Positions 9,547 to 16,355 of a stretch of 16,355 nucleotides of DNA are shown in pieces (the stretch's first letter is position 1; every line of letters begins with the position of its first letter). The notes below the pieces were generated by a model that saw only the letters and a program-made list of their open reading frames with translations, made no database searches and had not been told where the DNA came from. The position numbers were made by a program, and so were the translations under genes. Origin of the DNA: Polyrhizophydium stewartii (taxonomy: Eukaryota; Chytridiomycota; Chytridiomycetes; Rhizophydiales); the NCBI GenBank assembly GCA_027604665.1, contig JADGIZ010000303.1, positions 1 through 16,355 of the forward strand, in the 5' to 3' direction.

Positions 9547-9576
9547 ACTCACTTCATGTGCCAGCCGCGCCTGTAT

Positions 9577-11166
9577 TCAGCCGGCCGGTTTTTGCGTGCC
9601 GTTGTGCACGCCAGAAATCGGCGTTTCTGGAGTGGAAGGCGAAGCCGAAATCTCGGGTGACTCAGCGGTTACCACTGCCTGGTTGGCAGACGCCGCGGCC
9701 GCGAGTGCGTCTCGCCGCCACTTGATCAGGCCGATGAAAACGAGATTGGTCTTCTGGGCAACGTAAAAGACCGGCAAGATGGCGGGCAGATACGACGGCT
9801 TGATCGGGTCCTTGCGCGTTGGCACAGGCCGGCCGTGGTTGGCCATGATGATGAACTGGCGCAAACGCAGTCTGTCAGTCAGCGCAGAGACCAAAGCCTA
9901 CCCGCGCGCGAGCCCGGTGACTCACGATCGGGAACACGAGTGCAAAGAGACCCAGGTTGACAGCCTGCGGGAAGAAAAACGTGAGCAGCGTCATCGGCAG
10001 ACCTGCGCCGAGGCAAAGAAACATGTCAGCCGATCTGTCATAGCGCAGTCGACTCGCTTGCACGTCCGAGCACACCAAATCCTGCAAAGTACGCCCAGTG
10101 CGACTCGAAAAAGTCAAGCTGCTGGCTGAGCGGCCACTTGCGGTTGATCCACTTGTACTCAAATGCAAAGAACGCAAACAAAAAGTCGAGCAGGACAAAG
10201 CTCAACAGCGGGCCGACCACGGGAATGTGCCGCACGAGCGATGCCTGGACGAGATAGTTGAGCACGAGCAGCCCACGATATGCGTCGCTGATGGCCCCCT
10301 TGAGAAGCCTGCATCACAGCGCCGACGGTCAGCACTCAGCTGTTGCAGCGGCGATTACGGTATTCACAGGCGAAACTTGCTTTGGCAGTGATGTCTGCTG
10401 GGTCTGCGGCTCGCCGACAAAGATCTGGTAGGATCGGTTTGCGATGTCCTGGTACCACTTGCTGCTGGCGAAGAAGCTGAACACATACAGTGGGTAGATC
10501 CATGCGGCCTGTGGAGCTCGGCGCCAGGGCCTGTTAGCACGCAGTTTGGTCGCATCCGTCACGAGCGCATCGAGGCTCAGAGTGTGATGCCACCTTACAT
10601 AGTAGAGCCCCGAAACCAGGCTGCCGAGACGGCGGATGACGGCCTCGGTGTCGTCCGAGATGTTCAGCGAGCGGCAGAGCAGCTCGAGCGCCGCACGGGC
10701 CAGTGGCGAGACGGCGTGGTCAAAGAGCAGGACCGAGCCCAGGAAGATGACGCCGTTGAGAAACAGGCATTGGGCGATGCGTGTCTTGAGCGTCGTCGAT
10801 CTGCGCTTGGGCGACACGCCGGCCGGCGGTCAGCCAACGTGGGCTGCACGCCGACGCCGCGGCGCCGCCCGCAACAGCGCCGAGGCACCATGCGCGGGCA
10901 CACCCGTAGATGACAAACAGGGAGATGGGCCAAGCGCACGAGTCCTTGAGGCCGGTCCAGAAGTAGGACGCAATAAGCTGGAGCGACTTGGCCAGGGTTG
11001 CCCTCTGCTGCGTCGGCTGCGCCGCGGCGTGCGCGCGGTGCTGGCCCGTGTGCGCGACAGCGGGGCGTTGTGCGCCTGCCGCCGCCTCCGGCCCCTGCGC
11101 GGCGTCGCCGGCGGGCTCTCTGCGCCGCCGCGGGCCGGTGGGTCCGCCGAGCCGTGTGTCTTGCAT
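9577..11166 (-). CDS. EI24: EI24/EPG-4-family ER membrane protein
   Basis: There are six exons: 11166-10904, 10800-10599, 10508-10381, 10308-10076, 10002-9926 and 9855-9577, giving 393 residues. Intron donors in order are GTGTGC, GTAAGG, GCAAGT (GC-AG), GTGTGC and GTGAGT. After a charged, Ala/Pro-rich N-terminus come family landmarks: FWTGLKDSCAWPISLFVIYG, RIAQCLFLNGVIF, AAWIYPLYVFSFFASSKWYQ, QDIANRSYQIF, HIPVVGPLLSFVLLDFLFAF, FEYKWINRKW, HWAYFAGFGLP (spliced) and LFALVFPIFIIMANHG (spliced). Several hydrophobic helices are evident, consistent with a multipass ER protein. Known role: EI24/EPG-4 acts in autophagosome maturation at the ER and also binds importins. The C-terminal tail is Ala/Ser/Pro-rich. 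For intron 3, GT donors exist (exon ending 10377 or 10368, with acceptor at 10299), but the GC-AG choice uses the first AG after the branch site and keeps a better SLPKLLKGAISDAYR match. Confidence 0.88.
10309..10380 (-). other. Probable GC-AG intron (EI24 intron 3)
   Basis: The donor reads AA then GCAAGT, the usual form of GC-AG introns. A CTGAC branch-like motif and a GATGCAG acceptor close a 72-bp intron. The four nearby GT dinucleotides have poor context and are all phase 0, which cannot be joined to this first acceptor (phase 2). They need a second AG ten bases later. Confidence 0.6.
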
Positions 11167-11227
11167 CCTGGCGCGGCAACCCCAAATCGAATCCGGACTC
11201 CTGCCGCCTTTCCCCCGCCGGCGACAG
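11167..11227. promoter_or_regulatory. Shared divergent promoter, EI24 / STK32-type kinase
   Basis: These 61 bp lie between the start codons at 11166 (minus) and 11228 (plus). The spacer contains a pyrimidine run (CCGCCTTTCCCCCGCC) just before the kinase ATG and an AATCGAATCC stretch in the middle. No TATA box is seen. Confidence 0.42.
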
Positions 11228-13341
11228 ATGGGATGCGGCACCTCAAAGACACTGCAGGCGCATGTGCAGCCGTACAGATACGTCACGATCGAGAACTTCC
11301 TGATCCAGCGGCCCATCGGCAAGGGCGGCTTCGGCAAGGTGGGCAGGCATCGGCGGAGAGAGAGGGCTTCCCCGGCCACCTTCCCCAGGCAGCGGGCCTT
11401 TCTCGCTGCTCCGGCCAGCCGCCAGAACATCGCACACAGTGCTTCGGCGGCAGTTTCCGGGAGGGACACCGCCGCGCCGCATCGTAGACTCTGTCCGGGG
11501 TCACCGGCACGCGGCAGACTGGTGGAAGGGCCGCCGGCTGCAGGCTGCACGCCTCAGAGGAGCAGTGCGGGCTATGCATGTGGCAGAGCTGGCGAAACCA
11601 CCAGCCGGGTCGCCGTCTCGATTCGCGTCGCCCCCCAATTGACTGCCAAGCTGTTTTGCTGTCGACATCGCCGCACTCAGTACTCGTCAATCTCCATCTC
11701 ATCATCCACTGTGTCCTCAAGCACCCTGCCGCCGCTGGTTGCGCTGACAGCAAGCACTCTTGCGCTGCTCCTCGCGGCTCAATCCGCCTTCGAAGGTGTG
11801 CATCGTGGAGCGCAAGTCAGATCGCACGCTTTTCGCCCTCAAGTACACAGAAAAGACGAAAGCGAACAAGGACCGCGCGCTGCACTACATCCTGCAGGAG
11901 CGAAACATCCTCGAGGACATCCATCATCCGTACATCTGCTCGATGCGGTACTCATTCCAGGACCAACGCTTCCTGTATATGGTCCTCGATCTCATGGGCG
12001 GCGGTGACTTGCGTTTCCACCTCAAAAACATGAAGCGGATCCCCGAGGTGCGCATGCCTGTGCTCGCAAGTTTGATCCCCCGGCCGAGCTCGGCACTGCC
12101 GCTGAGCCGACTCTGACCACATGGCAGGCCGCAGCACGAATCGTCATTGCCGAGATCAGCAGCGCGATCGCATACCTGCACTCGATGCACATTGTACATC
12201 GCGACATCAAGCCCGATGTACGAGCGCACCGATGCGCGCGAGCTGGTTCCCAGACGCTTTGCGCGGGCTGATCCAGCCTCCATGGCCGCAGAACGTGCTA
12301 CTCGATAAGGCCGGGCACGCACATCTCTCCGACTTTAACGTTGCCGTGCAGTACACGGGTGGCACGCCCCTCAAGTCTGTTGCGGGCACCGAGCCGTGTG
12401 GGTCTCACAAATTTCGTTCCTTCCCATGCGACCGCCAGGACAAATGCACTGCTGACACGAAGCCGTGGCACCAGACATGGCGCCAGAAATGCTTCTGGGG
12501 CAAGGATATTTTGGCGCGGTCGACTGGTGGTCGCTGGGCGTGACCATGTTCGAGATCATCTTTGGCGAGCGGCCTTTCCGATCCAAGCAGCGGCGGGAGC
12601 TGATCAAAAAGTGCAAGTGGCGCTTCCCAGCAGATCAGCACGAAGTTTCAGAGGACTGCATGATGGCCATCTCAGAGTTTCTGCGACCTGAGCCGTCGCG
12701 GCGACTTGGTCACGGACACCTTGGCTTCGAAGGCTTGCAGCACCATCCCTTTTTTGTGAATATTTCGTGGAGCAGGCTGCAAACCAAGTCAATCACCCCC
12801 GTATTCGTGCCCCACGCCGCAACTCCAAACTTTTCGACCGATTCCAGCAACGACGAGCTCGTCATGTTCTTGAAGAACCCGCAGGCATGGAAGCCGGCGC
12901 CAGAGGAAGCCGAGTTCGCGGCCGAGATTGTTCCCGAGTTTCTGGTGCGCCACGACCAACAGCTTGTCGTGAACGTGGGGTGTGCATTTGTGCTGATGCT
13001 TCGACGCATGCGCTGTACGTCGGCGAGCAGTACTATGATTATACGGTTATCGATATTAGCGTCTTCCGGCCAATGCTGCATCTCGAAACTTCGATCGGCG
13101 ACCACAGCAGCAGTGTGCTGCCAACGCTCGAGCGGGTCAACACCAACTTCGACACCAACAACGCAAGCTTCATCAGCTTTGCGACACACGCAAGCCATGC
13201 CAGCTTCATGATGCGCGGTTCGTCGGTGCATGGTCGCGGCGGGATGGCACGCAGTCGGCATGCATCACAGAGCGGACATGCGTCGCACATGAACATGCTT
13301 TCGTTGACTGGCTCGGCAAACGCGGATGACGGCAGCATGGG

Positions 13342-13372
<31 letters not shown>

Positions 13373-14251
13373 AGCAGCGCTATGGGTGCCATTGGCGCAA
13401 GTGGCAACGGAAGTAGCAGCAACAACGCCGGCACACCAACGGCTTCTGTCGGCCCTGGGATCAGCCCCAACTCAGGCAGCGCCAGCGGGATGCCCGTGCT
13501 GATGCAGCCGCCGCATGCAAGCAGCACATCAATGCAGTCTAGCAACCCGCTGAACATCATGTCGCAGCCGCCCGTCATTCTGCCCAACGTGTCTGCTGGC
13601 CTCAACGAGGCGCTGCTGAAGCGCAACTCGCAGTCTGTGTCGCGGCGTCACACATACAACGGCGCAAAGAACGCCATGGGTGCGCGCGGGCCTGCCGGCA
13701 TGCACAGCGGCTCACCCAATCTACCCAGCAATATCAACAACAACGCCGGTGCGGCGGACAGCGGAGGCTTGCTCTCGGGAGGCATGCCATCGCGCCAGGA
13801 GACACCACAAGAGCCGGCGCGGCCTGCTTATGCCGATCTGGCCGAGGAGGAGGCCGCCAAGATCGCACGAATGCGCAACCGTCGGTACAGCCACCAATTT
13901 GGGATGCAGAGCAGCGCGGGCCGACGAGACCTGCGAGTCGGTGGGGTTCTCGGAGTTGCACCACTTGTTGTAAGCGCCACCTCTGGCGACGATGTTGGCC
14001 CGATCGGGCATCAGGTCGCTCCTCCTGGCATGATGCGAGGCCCTGCAGCCCACAAGGTCGACGTTCCGCCTGCGGCCGCCATACCTCGCAGCCTTGCTGG
14101 CCCCTCGGGCGTGCTCAGCAACAACAGCCTGGGAGCTAGTACGAGCAGTGACCGGCGAAGGAACGACGAATCGGTCCACATGGCGCGCCACGGCGTGTCC
14201 AGTCCGATGACGGCTCGCTCGTCACTCCAACAGCAGTTGACTAACGACTAA
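11228..14251 (+). CDS. STK32: STK32 (YANK)-family AGC serine/threonine kinase with N-acylation motif and long disordered tail
   Basis: There are six exons: 11228-11338, 11796-12047, 12128-12217, 12292-12397, 12475-12974 and 13031-14251, giving 759 residues. MGCGTSK is a myristoylation motif (Gly2) with a palmitoylatable Cys3. The kinase domain (about 22-320) shows the glycine loop IGKGGFGKV (30-38), Lys53 in FALK, HRD at 145-147, DFN at 165-167 in place of DFG as in animal STK32, and AGTEPYMAPEM, whose Tyr187 is split by intron 4. VDWWSLGVT and LGHGHLGFEGLQHHPFF follow. It therefore phosphorylates Ser/Thr at a membrane. The C-terminal 400 residues are Ser/Asn/Gly-rich, with a poly-Gly run near 13346 and basophilic sites RRHT and RRYS. 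Intron 1 (457 bp) is far longer than any other here. The last splice (12974/13031) is the weakest: donors at 12966 or 12969 would add or drop a few residues in frame. Confidence 0.9.
11339..11795 (+). other. Long intron 1 of the STK32-type kinase, no coding content seen
   Basis: The 457-bp stretch begins GTGGGC after the glycine-loop Lys codon and ends TTCGAAG before the codons for VCIVERK. A GCGCTGACAGC motif lies about 40 nt before the acceptor. No tRNA, clear C/D-box or H/ACA motifs, or repeat was recognised. Its last third is richer in T and A than the flanking exons. Confidence 0.75.
13346..13378 (+). repeat. GGC trinucleotide tract coding poly-Gly
   Basis: Consecutive GGC/GGT codons encode a run of about nine glycines followed by serines in the disordered tail of the STK32-type kinase. 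It is a simple-sequence repeat and probably length-variable. Confidence 0.7.
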
Positions 14252-14302
14252 CAGCGCAGGCGGCCCACGATCGTGCACACGATTGCTCAAGTCCGCCATG
14301 CG

Positions 14303-14308
14303 AATAAA
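14303..14308 (+). terminator. Polyadenylation signal AATAAA for the STK32-type kinase
   Basis: A perfect AATAAA lies 52 nt after the TAA stop (14249-14251), on the sense strand and inside the 172-bp convergent gap before the ankyrin gene stop. Confidence 0.6.
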
Positions 14309-14423
14309 CCCAGCAGGCACAGATGCGCATGCAGCTGTTGATTGTTTCTTAGCAACTTCAAGCACTGCAGAGCAAGCGCTCGCAACAACGGCCATGTGCG
14401 CCGCGGTCGCCGCTCGTCCGCTG

Positions 14424-16310
14424 CTAAAAAGACACATGCACGGTCTCCCAATCCTCCGACCCCGCCGAGTCGGGCCGGATGTCGCGCTCAATGACCCAAG
14501 CGACAAAGGCCGTCAGCTTCTTTGCCCGTGCATATGCAATGACGCCGTCCCAGTCCACGGCGCTCGAGTCGCCGTCGTACAGATACCGCAGCACATTGGC
14601 GCGGCCAAACGAGACGGCTGTGATGCACGACGTGGTTGTGATGGGCCGGCCGCACGTCTCGACAAAGAAGCGCACCACGGCCAGGTGGCCGTTCTTGACC
14701 GCGCCGTCAAAGGCCGTGGCCGGGATCAGCGGCCGCGGCGACGGCGATCGCGAGTGTGGCGACTGCCAAAGCGGCTGCAGCCGCAACTGCGCATGCAGCC
14801 ACTCGGCGCAGTCCAGATGGCCGCCCGCCGCGACGCCGTCCATCATGTCTGGCGCAGTCACGGCGCGGCCCGTGGCGGCCAGCCACTGTGCCAGCGCCAG
14901 GTGGCCGCCTGCGAGCGCACACCGCAGCAGGCGCGACAAGCCTGATGTTGGCGCGCAGCGCACGGCAAAGTGCTCGACAATCCAGAAGTGGCCGGCGCCG
15001 GCCGCCTTGTCCAGATCGGCCTCGCTCAGCTCGCCGCCGACCAGATCGGCGATGGCGCGGAAGATCTCTGTGTGGCCGCGGTTGGCGGCGATGACCAGCC
15101 CGGCAGCCGAGAACGGCATGCCCTTGGTGGCGTGCAGCCAGCGGGCGATGTGCAGGTGGCCGCTTGCGATTGCGTTCTTCATGGCGAGGTCGGTGCAGCC
15201 CGCGGATGTGTTTGTGTGAAGCCAGCGCACCATGTCGAGATGGCCGCGCTCTGCAGCGCCGTCCATTGCGGCGGCAGTCAGCGGGCCGCCGATGCCAAGC
15301 TCGATGGCAAGCAGCAGCAGATCGAGGTGTCCGTGGCGAGCGCATGAGTCCTTGATGTGCCGCAAGCCCGGATGTGCATGAAGCAGGGCGGCCGCGAGCA
15401 GCTCGCGCACGAGGCGGCCGTGGCCCGCGGCCAGCGCGGCGTCGACGGCCGTGTGCGACAGGAACGACGGCGGCGGCGGCGCCGAGAACCGCGAGCACAG
15501 GTGCCGCACCACGCCAGCGTGGCCGTTGCGCAGCGCGCCGTCGATGCAGATCTTGATGTTGGGGCATGTGTCGCACAGATACCGCGCCACGGCCAGGTGG
15601 CCGTTGGCGAACGCGGCCGTCGGCGACGGCCGCAGGCCGACGGCAACCAGCGAGCGCACCAGCGCAAGGTCGCCGAGCCCCGCGGCGCAGTTGAGCAGGC
15701 GACTGCCGAAGCCCGGCTCGAACGGCTGCTCGGCGCAGCGCATCACAAAGGCGAGCAGCTCGGCGGCCATGGCGGCCAGATCCGGCGCCAGATCCGCCAC
15801 GAGCACCGTCAGCGTGTGCAGCACCGTGCGGTTCGGGCGGCCGCCCAGATCGAGCGCCGTGTATGGGTCGTCGAGCGGCGGGTGCGGGAACACGGCGGCG
15901 GCCTCGAGCATGGCCGGCGAGTGGACGAACATCATCTCCCACGAGACGGGCACGTTGCGCGGCACGCGCGGGTGATCGACGAGGTGGACGGCGTCGAGCC
16001 GAAACAGATCGGCGACGACCAGCGACGCAGCCGAGCGGGTCATGGGCAGCGGCAGCTCGCCATGCAGGCAGCGGGTCAGCGGGCCGGCGTGGTGGAAGAT
16101 GGCCGCGCGCAGCTCAAAGGGCAGCCGCTGCAGGCGGGCCGCGAGGTCGGCGCGATCACCGCCGCAGCGTGCGCCGATGGCGAGTTTGTCCGCGGCACCG
16201 GCGCCGCCGTCTGCGGGCGGCGGGGCGGCCGCGAGCGGGGTCGCTGTCGCCACGGGCGTTGTTGCCAGCGGCGCATCTGGGCAGTGCGCGGCCGCGACGT
16301 CTGCGAGCAT
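14424..16310 (-). CDS. Ankyrin-repeat protein with F-box-like N-terminus
   Basis: This is a single intronless frame of 628 residues from the ATG at 16310. The frame stays open to the window edge, so a start further upstream is possible. Residues 59-80 (LQRLPFELRAAIFHHAGPLTR) resemble an F-box helix. From about 205 on there are 12-14 degenerate ankyrin-type units centred on a GHL-x2-VRWL core. Examples are NGHLAVARYL (237), NGHAGVVRHL (263), RGHLDMVRWL (355), SGHLHIARWL (383), GGHLALAQWL (468), GGHLDCAEWL (496) and NGHLAVVRFF (540). Spacing is mostly 25-33 residues. The units lack the usual TPLH start, as in the short ankyrin repeats of amoebae, giant viruses and chytrid expansions. The likely role is protein binding, possibly as a ubiquitin-ligase adaptor if the F-box is real. 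No signal peptide or membrane helix is seen. Residues 1-50 are Ala/Pro-rich. Confidence 0.82.
   Translation of the reverse strand: MLADVAAAHCPDAPLATTPVATATPLAAAPPPADGGAGAADKLAIGARCGGDRADLAARLQRLPFELRAAIFHHAGPLTRCLHGELPLPMTRSAASLVVADLFRLDAVHLVDHPRVPRNVPVSWEMMFVHSPAMLEAAAVFPHPPLDDPYTALDLGGRPNRTVLHTLTVLVADLAPDLAAMAAELLAFVMRCAEQPFEPGFGSRLLNCAAGLGDLALVRSLVAVGLRPSPTAAFANGHLAVARYLCDTCPNIKICIDGALRNGHAGVVRHLCSRFSAPPPPSFLSHTAVDAALAAGHGRLVRELLAAALLHAHPGLRHIKDSCARHGHLDLLLLAIELGIGGPLTAAAMDGAAERGHLDMVRWLHTNTSAGCTDLAMKNAIASGHLHIARWLHATKGMPFSAAGLVIAANRGHTEIFRAIADLVGGELSEADLDKAAGAGHFWIVEHFAVRCAPTSGLSRLLRCALAGGHLALAQWLAATGRAVTAPDMMDGVAAGGHLDCAEWLHAQLRLQPLWQSPHSRSPSPRPLIPATAFDGAVKNGHLAVVRFFVETCGRPITTTSCITAVSFGRANVLRYLYDGDSSAVDWDGVIAYARAKKLTAFVAWVIERDIRPDSAGSEDWETVHVSF
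14650..15700 (-). repeat. Tandem ankyrin-unit DNA repeats
   Basis: At DNA level the plus strand shows recurring CAGGTGGCCG or CAGATGGCCG cores (for example near 14684, 14815, 14899, 15153, 15237 and 15595). Most are spaced 80-95 bp apart or multiples of this, matching one ankyrin unit each. Units are divergent outside the core, so the duplications are old. Confidence 0.7.
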
Positions 16311-16355
16311 GGGACGCTGCGGGAGGGGCCTGGCGTGGGCGAGCGGGGCCAAGGG

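Noticed and set aside
10636..11487. Plus-strand frame of 283 codons over the EI24 N-terminus
   Set aside because: Antisense to EI24 and in the wrong frame for the kinase start; no motif.
13039..13626. Minus-strand frame with hydrophobic Leu/Pro runs that looks like a membrane protein
   Set aside because: It is the complement of the Gly/Ser-rich tail of the kinase. The apparent poly-Pro comes from the GGC repeat.
13970..14014. Possible 45-bp intron (GTAAGC...CAG) in the last kinase exon
   Set aside because: It is in frame either way, shorter than every other intron here and without a branch motif, so it is kept as coding. It shares GTAAGCGCCACCTC with the STPG1 intron at 9107, probably by chance.
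14650..15700. Ankyrin array as an integrated giant-virus gene
   Set aside because: GC content and surroundings match the host genes, and chytrids carry many such proteins. Nothing else viral is present in the window.
1..16355. Prokaryotic operons, CRISPR arrays, phage defence or mobile elements
   Set aside because: The genes are intron-containing eukaryotic ones with poly(A) signals. No arrays of direct repeats with spacers, transposase, reverse transcriptase or terminal inverted repeats were seen.

Overview
The window is GC-rich eukaryotic nuclear DNA. Its genes carry many short spliceosomal introns, mostly 56-110 bp, nearly all GT-AG, with a CTGAC or CTAAC branch-point-like motif near most acceptors. 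The gene set points to a zoosporic (flagellated) fungus, most likely a chytrid. It combines a fungal-type chitin deacetylase and FAS1 protein with cilium-associated genes (PDE6D, STPG1), which most non-flagellated fungi lack, and a degenerate ankyrin-repeat protein. The species cannot be fixed from the sequence alone.

I reconstructed nine protein genes by hand-splicing the frames. In order they are: (1) PDE6D-like prenyl-binding protein, minus, 3' end outside the window; (2) COA4, plus, intronless; (3) chitin deacetylase, minus, 3 exons; (4) secreted double-FAS1 protein, plus, 4 exons; (5) UBE3A/E6AP-type HECT E3 ligase with an N-terminal AZUL zinc domain, minus, 3 exons; (6) STPG1-like PG-rich repeat protein, plus, 7 exons; (7) EI24/EPG-4 ER membrane protein, minus, 6 exons including a probable GC-AG intron; (8) STK32/YANK AGC kinase with an acylation motif and a 400-residue disordered tail, plus, 6 exons; (9) ankyrin-repeat protein, minus, one open frame, 5' end possibly outside.

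All nine genes strictly alternate in strand (-+-+-+-+-). Every intergenic space is therefore either a short shared divergent promoter (196, 112, 39 and 61 bp between start codons, plus the one at the right edge) or a short convergent 3' region (41, 284, 30 and 172 bp between stop codons). The most plausible functional pair is the chitin deacetylase with the FAS1 protein: both are secreted cell-surface products on one 112-bp promoter. The other genes are housekeeping or signalling functions: mitochondrial complex IV assembly, ubiquitin ligation, ER/autophagy, kinase signalling and flagellum.

I found no mobile element, CRISPR array, rRNA, tRNA or prokaryotic operon, and no dedicated new multi-gene system. 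The points of interest are the fungal AZUL-bearing UBE3A, the ciliary genes, the GTG-biased splice donors, the probable GC-AG intron, the very compact alternating layout, and one unusually long intron.
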